From positions 5,684,368 through 5,748,367 of the forward strand of contig CM022669.1 of the NCBI GenBank assembly GCA_012295275.1: 64,000 nt of DNA. The letters are read 5' to 3'. Of this stretch, positions 35,125 through 47,533 are shown one piece after another. The DNA is from Chrysomallon squamiferum (Eukaryota > Mollusca > Gastropoda > Neomphalida > Peltospiridae). Within the stretch, counting starts at the first letter, position 1. Every line of letters starts with the position of its first letter. Position numbers and translations under genes: made by a program. Under the pieces are notes generated by a model. That model had not been told where the DNA came from. It did not search any database and worked only from the letters and a program-made list of their open reading frames with translations.

Positions 35125-35511
35125 TTGTTGTTGTTGTTGTTGTTGTTGTTTGTTGTTGTTGTTGTATTTATTTACTTATTTTTTTATAATTTTATTATTA
35201 TTATTATTATTATTTTTTTTTTATGGATGATATTTAATGCATGTTAATAGACTAAACTACGGTTGTTATGACAACTGAATATATATTGTTTGTGTTGCAG
35301 GTATAATACCCATGGCATGGTAACAAACAATGATAAACAAATAGTTAGAGGAAATGGAATACTGAAGAAAAACGCTGATGGCAATGTAACTTTGACAAGA
35401 CTTTTAAATGTTGCTCCACAAACCACAATAGGTAAGATTCATTTTTATATTTTCTTTTTTTTTCAGAAGAATTTAATGTTTGTGAACACCATGAATAGGG
35501 AATGATATTTG

Positions 35512-35550
<39 letters not shown>

Positions 35551-35840
35551 CTGTTCGTCAGTATGTGTTTTTTTTGTATATATGTGTGCTTGCCTACATA
35601 CTAATTTATTAAATGTTTTTTTTTTGTGAGAGAACAGGATTAACATATATGCTCATAAATACAGACATGTAGGCATACATATACACAGGGATACACATGC
35701 AGACATACATACATGTACACAATTACAGGCTTCCAATAATAAAACATGTGTACCCACATACTTGTTCAGACACATACATATATACACACCCATCTGCACT
35801 CACACATACACACATTGAAATATATTGAAATTTGTGTCCC

Positions 35841-35877
<37 letters not shown>

Positions 35878-37218
35878 AAACTCCCTGCTGATACAAATGT
35901 TTTGATATTGACTGTTTAATAATCAGAACCATTATCTTACAAACACAAGCAAATTGGACAAGGTTGCTTGTGGCTAGCCAAGCCATTGATTAGACTGGGG
36001 TTGCTGGCACTGATTCAGGTTAATATGATAATACACGAACAGCAGACATACCTGGAGGCACAGTGAACAGATAGAGACAGAGATTGACTAAGTGACAAAT
36101 TGTTTGGTTAAAGAGAACAAAAACAAATGCTAGTTTTTTTGTTTACAGATATTTCTTTTCTGAATACTCACATTTAGTTAAAAACAATTTTTTTTTAGTT
36201 AATATGCAATAAGTTATTGTCATTTGTTTTTGGATGTTTTTTTTGGGGGGTTTTGGGTTGTTTTTTTTATAAGATTTAAACTAAATAGTTTTATATGGAC
36301 TGTTAAAAAAACATTGCTTTTTAGGTATTGCATTTATTTTGAAATTCATCATATTTTAGCATGAATGCTTTGGATATTTTCAGATGTTAAGAGAAAAGCT
36401 TTATAGTCTTTTTTATCTTTATTACAAAATGAATATACAGCAGAAGTTTTATTTGTATTCATTGTACACGATTCTACATACTGATTAAACAAAAATTTGA
36501 AATACAATATAACAAACAAAATAGGATTTCTTTTTCTTTCTTTTTTAAAAAACTTTTGAAAGAATTATTTTCTTGTTTTATTTGTTAGAGATTTTTGTTT
36601 TTTATGTTTATTATTTATATATTTTTTTTAGTACCTAATCATAGATCCACTTACCCTTACACAAATAGTACATATTAAATTATTTCTTCTTTTTTATTTT
36701 ATTCATTCATCTGTTACATGTTCTTTTTCATCAGCTCCTTTATTTTAAATGTATTTTTTTTGTTTTGTTGTTGTTGTTTTGTTTAACCAACAGTTCCCTT
36801 AAGTTATTTCTTTATTCCTAACTGCAGTACTTATGTTATTTGCCTCCTCCAGCTAATTGTAATGTGGTTAAATATGTTCTAAGTGTTATAAAGATGAGGA
36901 AGCTGTACAGATGTTTGTGGTCTTTCAGAGGAGGATATAGAAATGCTTCAGAAAGGCGTAGTGATGATGAAACAACGCAGATCCAGCTCGGAGAAACAGC
37001 ATCCGTACAGCTCTGACTGGCCGCCCAGTCAAACATCGCAGATACAAGGTCTGTAGACACAGGGACACACTGACACACATCAGCTGAATTAAATGTGTCG
37101 TTCTGAAGTTGTGACCATGTTTCATGTACATACACAAACTGATGAACATACATGGAAAAACATGCATGCATATTTACATATGTATGGTTATGTACATGAA
37201 CATATGTGTGTATATGTG

Positions 37219-37258
<40 letters not shown>

Positions 37259-40200
37259 AATATATACGTGCGAAAGTATGTTCATACATATATATTTACT
37301 TCTTATTACAAAAAAGTATTGATCACACATTTTGAAAGTTTTTAATCATCAGACTTGGAAATGGAAAATAGGAACACACATGTGCATGCATACACTCACA
37401 CGCACATGCACACACATACTTGCCTGTCACTCAGTCTCATAACTGCTAGCATGAGCAATAACTTACTAAAACAATATCAGTGCAATCAGAAACAAAAATA
37501 ATCATGTGTTAAATATAAACTTCATTTTCACTCTTCCAGATTCAGGGATATCTAGCACTATGGAGGTTGAAGATACAATAGACCGAATCTTTGAAAGCTG
37601 TCAGACTCACCACCAGTGTATTGAATCACTGACTGGAGTACCAGTGCATGGTTTCCATGGTGACGATGAAAAGACAAATTCAAACCCATCATCTTTGGAT
37701 ATTGATGGATCTAATCCAGATATTCCAGAGCATTTTGAGAACAACAAATGGGGGATTATGGGTAATAATGATTTTCATATTGTACTTGAGATGGTCATAG
37801 TTTGTGTAGAGATTAAGTCAGGAAGAAAAGTTATAATAAGTATTCTAATTTTTATCAATTTAAAATTTTATTATTACTATGAACAAGAAAAATAATAAGT
37901 CAAGCAAAATATTTATACTTTTAAGATATATTTATATTTTTAAAAATGCTTTTAATTAATTTATTTATATATAGTTTATTTTGAAGCATGTATAACTTGG
38001 TTATTAATTTAAATCTATGCTATTTTTATACTATAGGTTATTATTTCCTCAAATTATATATATTAAATTTACTAACATATCTGGTTAAAGATTCAATGCA
38101 AAATGTTTCATTTTACTTTATTGCTAGAGATTTTTTTTAAAAGCATTGAAAAAGTAAAACTTTTTTTTTAATGCAACAAATTATATTTCCTATATTAAAT
38201 TTAATTATTTTGATTTTGAGTCTTCAGTTTTAAGAGAAGAAACCCACATTTTCCCATTTCAAGGGCAGCAACTCTTGATTATTATTGGACACTGCTTTAC
38301 AATTTTATCTGTAATGGCATTAAATTTTCTCAAATAAAAATTTTGGAGTTCTGTTTCTGCCACTTATTTTAACATTAACAAGCAAGTGATTTTTAATTTA
38401 GTTTTTTTAAGTTTTTTTTTTTTTTTTATTATTTTTTTTTTTAAATAATTTGAAAACTAGCATTATAATCCCTTTTCTGAATTGTGGTTTTGTTACAGTA
38501 TATTACTGTCTAAGATTTTGTGTTTATGGGAATGTGCACTGTGTGCAAAATATCCCAGCAACTAGTAAATGAAAAACTAGTCCACTGAATGGATGACTGC
38601 AGGTTTCCTTTCTAATTATCTCTGTTTTCACTACATGCATGTTTAATAAGCAATACAGATGATGATGATGATTATGATGATGATTAAGAATGATGATAAC
38701 TATGATGGTAATGACAATAACAGAGATGATCTAAATGACAATACTATTACCACTACTACTACTACTACTACTACTAATATTTTAAGAAGAGAATTCAGTT
38801 AGTACAAAACTGTTATTCACTGAAGGTTACACTACAGTTCTATATTTAAACATCAAACTGTATAACAGTAGGAAAAAAAATGAGTCCACCCTTGTATAAA
38901 ATAATAATTCCTTCATTCATGACCATCTTCTTCTTATTGTTTAATAAATTAGCTTTTTTTTCACATGTTAACATACACTGATTGAGCAGATTGAGAATCA
39001 AATTGAAGCACACATCATTAACGGTTCTGCTTTGTTTCTGATGTTTATTTTATTAACAGGTATTCTCCCTGCAGGTAACAGAGTTGTGCAGGCAGGTAAC
39101 TGTTACACTAAGACAGCCAAGGCAATGATGGTTTCACATGATTTGTTGTTATTTATCAGTACTGATAAGCTATCAACCTCTTTTATTTGCCTCTGTTGAA
39201 TGATGTGGGGCTCTCTTTGGGTTTACAGGTTGTTGAAGTGTAGAGATAAAAAGAGATCGGGTATCACAAAGTTGCAAGCTTGCAACTTTTCTTAGTTTTC
39301 TTCTTCTTTGTTTTATCACGGGAATTCTGTGTAGAGAACATTAGCTGGAAAGGTGGACTTTATTTATAGGATTTTTTAAATTAATATTATTTTTTTCAAT
39401 GTTTTAAAATAAAAATATTGCTATAATTGTGTAGTAATAAATAGTTATTATAAAAATTTAACAAAAAAAACTATTGTTGTATTTAGCTCTCTGCAGAATT
39501 ATATGTATTATATTATTTATTAATAAAATATCTAATGAAGCTACTTAAAGTTGAAGCCAGGCAAATAGTTTTAGTTACATATGTTGTGTTTTTTAAATTA
39601 CACAGTGTGTTTATGTGAATTGTGTAAAACTACAGTAAAATGAATGTAATGATGTGCGTGTGTGTGTTTGTAAATATAATTAAATCTCTTATAGTTATTT
39701 AAATAAGATAAAGTCCACATACTTACATGAATGTATTTTATTTAAACATTTGCATTTAACCCAGTTTACAAGTGTTAACTGCATGAATGTCTTCAGGATA
39801 GAAATCTTACAAAGTGTATTACACACGTCCCCCCTTATCAGATCCCCACACTTTCTGCCACTGCCCCCTGGTGGAGAGAGGGAAAGTGGCACTGCTTCAT
39901 AAAACAGCTATTAGAGGCTGATGATTGGGGAGCTATTTTTAGCCTCTCTGTAGAGAACAAGAGTGCCAGAAAGTTTCACTGATAGCAGGTAGTGAGTGGT
40001 GTCCAGCCAAATCGGTGCCATTTTTCGACTGTACAGGGTAGAGAGGGCAAAAACAAATACAATTAATTAGGAGTGACCAACACTCCAGTACAGAACTACA
40101 CAATGGTTACCACAGCAAACAGAACCCACAACTGTCTCCACAAGTGTTAAGTAAAGACTTCACTGTGGAAGTGAAGAGAAACTTTCTTCAACGTTGCTTT

Positions 40201-42886
40201 CCCTGTTTGTTTTTACAGAAGGAAGTCTGAACACAGCTCGTGCCATCAACTCTGGAGTACTGAGTCAGCGGCATCTGCAACTTTCACAACTTCTTACCCA
40301 GGTCAGTTTTAATTTGTTTAATATTAACACTATATAACTTAGCTAATTATTAATACTGTAATACTGAGAGATATCTGCAACTTTCACATCTTCTTGCCCA
40401 GGTCAGTTTTAATTTGTTTAATATTAACATTATTTAACTTAGCTAATTATTAATACTGTAATACTGAGAGATATCTGCAACTTTCACAACTTCTTGCCCA
40501 GGTCAGTTTTAATTTGTTTAATATTAACACTATATAACTTAGCTAATTATTAATACTGTAATACTGAGAGATATCTGCAACTTTCACAACTTCTTACCCA
40601 GGACAGTTTTATTTGTTTAATATCAACACTATATAACTTAGCTAATTATTAATACTGTAATTCTGAGAGATATTTGCAACTCCTATCAATTTCAGTTTGC
40701 TTAATATTAGCTATAGCATAACTAATGAAATATCTAAATTTTAGAAACTTTTAACCCAAGTCAGTTTTAATTTGTTTAATTTTACTATGAAATAACTAAT
40801 TTATCTCACTATTAATAATATAGTACTAAGAGACAAATGTTAATAGCTTTGAAAACATTTAACACTGGTCAGTTTTAATTAGTTTAATTAATATTAACAT
40901 TCTGTATGATTGCACTAACTATTTGTATCTTTAACTTGAAATAACAAACTGAGCTGCTTAGTATCACAGAAATACAGGTCACTTTTAAATCATTTAAATG
41001 ACTAATACGGCTAATTACTGACATTAGGACAGAGATATCAGCAGCTTTCACAAGTTTTGAACATGGTTTAATTTAATTGGTTTAACTTTTAACTAACTCA
41101 GTTAACTTAGTTAACTATTAATAAAGAAGTCCTATTTATCTTCTTAAATAAAAATAAGAAAGAAAAGATAAAAATATGAAAAAAAATAGAACATGACCTA
41201 GGTGTATATACCAACTGGCTAATCTAGAAACTGTGTACTTATTGATTTAATAAGGAGTGTTTAAATCGAAGTCAGTAATACCTGGATCAGAAACGAGATA
41301 CTCTGTACAGTGAATTAATAGTTTAGCATGGTTTAATGATTAATGTCGTGTAGATATGTGCATTGGAAATAGTGGTAAATACACTGACTTACTCGACATC
41401 CTGTATTAATGTTGATGATTATTAAGTGTCAGTAGTAAGAATCTGTAATGAAAAATTATGAACAAAGAAACTAGCTGCTTCAATGGATATTAACAATTAG
41501 TATGTATGCATGTCCACTAGTGAATACATACATGCTAATGAGCTATCTATTTACCTGAATCTGTGTCAGTGTTCTGACATGCTCACTGTGAACACAAATT
41601 CAGATTAGATAAAAATGTGTAATCTATATGAGCATTATCAGTTAACGGCACACAGACAATTTTAATAATCACCTTTTCACGTGGAACGTATCTATCATGT
41701 TATTTTGGTATCTTGTTTGTTTCATTCACAGAAATATGTAGTCTGTAAGGTGGATTTTTTCACTGGTTCACGAGTACTGGCTGGAAATCATAAAATCATT
41801 AATCTGATAAGATATTCTGTAGTTATCTCTTCATACATTTTGTGCCATGGAGATGCCAGCCTGGTGAAGGGAGGGGCAAAGGAACCCATCCCATCTTGAT
41901 GGTCAAAATCACTCATTTGAAAAACCTTACCCACTCAAACGAGATAATTTGTTTTTTAATCTCAACAAAATGAATTAACTAATAAATGAATACATACATA
42001 CATACACACATACATACATACATACATACATACATACATACATACATAGGTACAAATGTGCATAAAAAAATACACAGGACAATAATAATAATCTAACAAA
42101 TGAATCAAATTCCATAATAACTAGATCACTGGGCACACAGTTTTAATACTGGAAAATCTCCAGTGGTCTGTATTGTCAAACACCCCCTTAAAATTCACCC
42201 ATTCTGCTCCTGATTATCCTAAGATTACACAGAAGTCAGCTGATCTGTAAAAGTGTTAATGTTTAGTCTGGTGTGGCTTAACACAAAACAGAAACAGTTT
42301 TCACATATCTTAATATTCTACTGTAAACAAAATTATTTTCTATTTATGAATATTGTTTCTGTTACATAATATGTGAAGAAGATGATTTATTTAATTTAAA
42401 GTGGCATCCTGGTGTTAAAACGTAATTATTTTATCAGTTGTGTTTTCTGTTACATCCGGCTAAAATGTGAAAACAAGGGATTTGGTTTGAAAAATAAATC
42501 ACTATTTTACCGATATTATTTATTTTTCTGCTACATAAATTAGGTTAACAAAATGCAAGCAGTAAATTACTAATGTTTTATTTTTATTTAAATATGTTGT
42601 GTGCAGTGATATTAAATATAGTCTACATTAACATTTGCAATGCTGATTGTGTCTTAAATAAAAACCATTAAAAGAATATGTTGAATACGTCCCATGCAGA
42701 TAATTACACAAACATATAGCACATATTCATACACAAAATATATATTTTCACATAAGCACAAACACTAAATAGTTACAAATCTATAAAAATATAGAAAATA
42801 AAATAAAACAAATATACTGCTGTTAGTTAATAGATGAACACATTTTATAACAGTCAAAAAGAATAAATAATAATAGAGCGAGAGAA

Positions 42887-42937
<51 letters not shown>

Positions 42938-45900
42938 TTGAGAGAGCAAAAAAACCCATCATACAGCTTGTATTATGTATGAAGTAAAAGTTTGGTTTTG
43001 ATGTGGAGTGAAACGGAGAGTGCTGTAAGGTGTTTGATCTGAATGTGGCTGGTTAAAACATCTCTCTGTGTGTGTGTAACAGGATATTCTCACAGAAAAC
43101 ACCTAGAGCTGCTTCCTGTGTGTTTTTATCCTAAACCAGGCCAGGTAGCCCAACAATTACTGGACCATGTGCTGCCAAACCCTGGCACTAACCACTTTCT
43201 TATTGGGTTACAGTCAGTGGAAGTAGGCAGGGTGAGGAAGGTTTATGGAGAAGAGGGGTCTGATGTTGGATGGGAAGGGGATTAACATGAGTATAAATGT
43301 GTGTGTGTTACAAATCCAGGAGTGGGTTTATAGATGGAAGAATTGTTAATACTGTGGTAGTGTGTTGATTGTTGTTTTTTGTAAATAAAATAAAGGTGAT
43401 TTTTAAAGATTTGTTAAAAAAAGGAAAGATTTTGGGTAAATAACAAAGACAGATTGATATTATTGAGTTACTGGGATGTTAAAGCACTATGACTGGTATT
43501 ATTAAAAAAAAATAACATGGAATATTAGTTCTGGTTTATGGCTGATATAAAAGATACTTGATGCTGTAAAAAAAAAAAAAGCCATTGAAATGGTATTGTT
43601 AGGTTTCATTCATAGTTATCATTACATGAATAGCCTTCCTATGTGTTGAACACCTGTAAGCCAGAATTCTCTTTCACCTTCTATTCCTTTATTACCTGTT
43701 TCTTTTTACCACACTGAAGTTAAATAAATTAATATTTCAAACACAAAATTTACAGCTGTAAAATATTTATTACACCTTAGGATATGACCATGTTGGAAAA
43801 GATGAAAGTTTCGGTTAAATCAATATTTTAGCTTGATTTTTCATTTGCAGTTAAAATATTTTCATTTTTCTTTCTTTTTTTTCTTTTCTTTCCTTTTCCC
43901 TCTTTTTGAAATGTGAATAATAAACTTTTCAAATTGTTGCCAGCACTTTTTGCCATGTTTGGTTATAACACAATTCTTGAAGTACATTGATTTTTAAAAC
44001 TTGTGGGATAATTGCACTTTTTGCCGGAAGTGCATAGCGTAATACAAATTGATCTAAACTGTTGAATGTCGCTGCTTTTGTAAGATTTTCTAATAACCAT
44101 TCCACTCTCATCTCTGTGTCAGGAGAATTGATTCTAAAGATGTTTTTTACTCCATTATAGAAATAAAAGAAAGGTTCATAATGTTATTGTAGGTGAGTGT
44201 GTAGTATGTATGTTTTGTAAATAATAATGGTAATGATACTGTTGTATGGAAAAATGTTTATATCTCTATGTATGTTGATGTCTACATTTGCATGGATGTT
44301 TGTGAGAGAGAGAGAGAGAGAGAGAAAAAGAAAAAAAAAGCAAAAACTGTTTTTCAGTACAGCTTTTGTAAATTACTGTTGGAGTTTTAAATTTGATAAT
44401 CTAGTGTAAGAATTATTTATTCCTTTATTTACATAATTTATTTATTACACTATAAATTTTTAGAACTGTGTAACATTATCATCATTATATTAAACTTTGT
44501 TATCTCTTTATTACCAACGTAAACCAGAATTTTAATTCTGTTACATACAAATTACTATTCACCTAAAACAGAGAATGTCTAATGAAGTTATTGATTACTT
44601 TAACTTGCATTAAATTTATAATGACAAAGAGTAATTATTAGGAAAAAAGAGATATTGAAAAAAAAGAAATTAGAAAGGGAAAGTAAAATGAAGACAAGAG
44701 AGCTAATGAAAATGACAGGATGAAAAGAAAAAGATGGGAAGAAAAGATAAATGAAGGAAAGAAAGAAAGAAAGAAATAGAGTTGTGAAAGAAAACTAATG
44801 AAAAGAAAGGAAACAAAATGGATGGAGAAAATGAATATAGTCATACTTAGTGCAAAACATATTTAAATAAATATATGAGTTTAATTAATTATTATTACGT
44901 TTTTAAAATAAAAACTATCAAACAGGTACAGGTACTCTGAAACACATGTTAGTGTAAGTAAGTACAGGTAATTTGTTACAGATCACTGTTTACCTGATCA
45001 GGGAGATGTTTAGATGTGTGTGTAGATGAAGTGCTGCTGCTATTTCACAATGCTGCTCTCTTGTTTATAAGTGGGAGGGTGTGTGGCCGGGTTATCAAGA
45101 TCACCATCAAGGTGTGATAAGAAACTTTACATGTTTTCACATTCCAAATGGCTCTGCTCAATGAGATTGGCCGCATTGTTGTACATCAGGTTGTCATTGT
45201 TATTTCAGCAGAGGTTTAAGAAAGTTGTTAAATCACGTGTGGAAACTTGACTGAAGTGCTATGATAGAGTGATAACTTTGAGAAGTGACAGAATCAGTCC
45301 TTTTCAGAACCCTCTTTGGGCTGTTTTCCCAGTCCAGCCTGGCTTCCAGAATTGATGTAACAAAAGTTCTTCATATACACTTCTCTTCTGTGTTACAGAG
45401 TATTAAAATATTTCTTGTTGATTGTTTGCAGAAGTAGGCATCCTTTCATACTTTCATCAGAAAATTACATATGGCACTGTGATAGATGGAAACAAAGAAA
45501 GTGGGAAAGGAAAAGATCATCAGAAAATCTAAAACTGGGGGAGAGAAACTTACAAACAGTAGGAAATGAACAGACAAACTGTGAAACAAAGGGGGTAGTA
45601 TATGAGAGAGAGAGAGAAACTAAATAAAATAATAGTGGAAAATACAGATATATTTGTCTTGTAAGCTCAGACTTTTCTATCGCATTTTAATCCCCCAAAC
45701 CCCCACCCCAAAAACCCACCCAGTAAACAGTTTTGCAAATAGTCATGTGTTCTTGAATCTTAATTGAACAAAACTAATTACAAACAAAAGTTGTTTATGA
45801 GTTGTCGCTGGCTTATTGGTCTTCAGACATCGCTAACTATTGATTAAATCAAAGGTGTGGCATGACATTTTGAAATGCAGCTTGTGACTTGATAGCAAAC

Positions 45901-46321
45901 GAATTAGGATAACAGTGTGGTGTCCTGTGTTTGATCCTTCTGCATCATACATAACTGTCAGACAGAGAAACCAAAGCCTGCCACACAGTGTTCCAGCCTC
46001 AGTGTGTTTTCAGTGTGAATTGTTGCGCTTGATTGGTCATGGTTGCGGTCACCGATGATTTGGTTGTCTGATGGGGAGGTGGGTGAGGTATTAGTGTGTG
46101 GGAGGTGTTTACAAGGGTCAAGTCAACAGCTTCTCACAGAGCACTCACTCAGACCAGGGTGAAGGATAATTAATTAGAGATGAAAAATAAAAAATTGGCT
46201 GGGCACTAAGTAAACAGTTTGTTCATTTTCTTGTTTCATTCTGTTTGTGTGTGTTTTGAAATAAAAATATTGTCAAGTGAAAATGTTTACATATATATAT
46301 ATAAAAATGGGTCAGTGTATA

Positions 46322-46379
<58 letters not shown>

Positions 46380-47496
46380 ATCTGGTACATGTTGTCTAAA
46401 TATGTACTTAGATTAAAAAAAACAAATAAATGCTTTAAAACTTTGGATATTTTTTTTTTGTCCTTCTGACATTTGAATTAATTTTATTTTACAGCTAATT
46501 GTAAATGTAACATTTTTTTTTACTTCTTTTTCTTCATTTTTATATTCTTTTCACTTCAACTAAACAAAAGCCAGAAAAAAAGGTAAAAAAACAATAAAAA
46601 CTCCACAAACGTTTACGTTTGAATGTTATCAAATAAAAAGTCGGGTAACTCAGTTTTCCGGTTTGATTGTGTGTAACGAATCTTGAACAGAATATCAGTA
46701 TCTGATCTTTTGAAACTAAAGTGCAGTTTGAGGAAGACAATATTCACTATTTAGACTTCAAAAGGTTTTGCCTTCAGTGCTCCAGCCATGACAACTCAAA
46801 CATACATACTCAAGAAAAAGAAAAAGAATTAAAATAGAAAATAAATCTAGATCTGCTGTTCTTGCTTTCTGTAAAAACAATTACCTCAGAACATGCACAT
46901 CTTTGTTAATACAATTGCTCTTTTGTAATATAACTGCAGTTTTATTTTCATTTTATTTATGTATTTTTATTTATTTAGGGGATTTTGTTTATTTTGTGTG
47001 GGTTTTGTTTTGTTGGGTTTTTGTGATTCTGTGATTTTGAATATTATTAACAACCAGTAGTTTGGTATATAGTGTTTGTGATGGTTTGTGATTAAAACAT
47101 GGAAAGTGTTGTACTACTTCATATTTCGTTTATGTAGAAGAATTTTGTGTTGTCACTGTTTTGTGGACTTGTTGTCATTTCAACATGGATGTCTTCAAAA
47201 GACAGTTCCTGAAGTTTCAGAGTTTTTGCAAATCTTCTTCATGATCAAAGATTTATGAAATAGCAGAGGCTAGAAGAAAAAAAAGTAATAATAAATAATA
47301 ATAATAATAATAAAAAATTATAAAAAAAAAACCTTAAAAAATAAATACAAAATGAAAAATATTTTGCAAGAATATAATTTTAAAATGTGCTGATGTGTCA
47401 CCTTGGTTGCTTTTTTTCTTGTTCTTTGTTTTTCTGACATGTTGGAAAACAGAAAAAGTGGGGAAGATACTGAAAATTTCTAAAAAGGAAACAAAA

Positions 47497-47533
<37 letters not shown>

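Larger units (their letters stand above)
23342..35300 (+). other. 12-kb RhoGEF intron, microsatellite-rich, no confident exon
   Basis: This intron joins exon 4 (phase 2) to exon 5. It holds a short telomere-like tract (23537-23555), (TAA)n 24717-24755, (ATC)n 25409-25449, (TTTA)n 27087-27115, (TTA)n 29521-29572, (AT)n/(AC)n about 31290-31320, CATA/CA repeats 31970-32033, (GT)n-(GA)n 33007-33063, (CA)n 34193-34279, degenerate TTCA repeats about 34560-34680, and (TTTA)n-(GTT)n-(TTA)n 35061-35213. Two inverted CCAAT boxes 32 bp apart sit at 27870 and 27902. Short open frames here lack supporting splice sites. Confidence 0.7.

Noticed and set aside
37540-37761. Possible PKA RII-binding amphipathic helix (EDTIDRIFESCQ) in the RhoGEF linker
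   Set aside because: The hydrophobic spacing does not hold over the four turns required. Cys and His fall where aliphatic residues are expected.
43929-44111. Minus-strand 60-codon frame with non-repetitive, protein-like composition
   Set aside because: It has no splice context, no recognisable family and lies in a large intron. Its length is within chance expectation; at most it is a relic.
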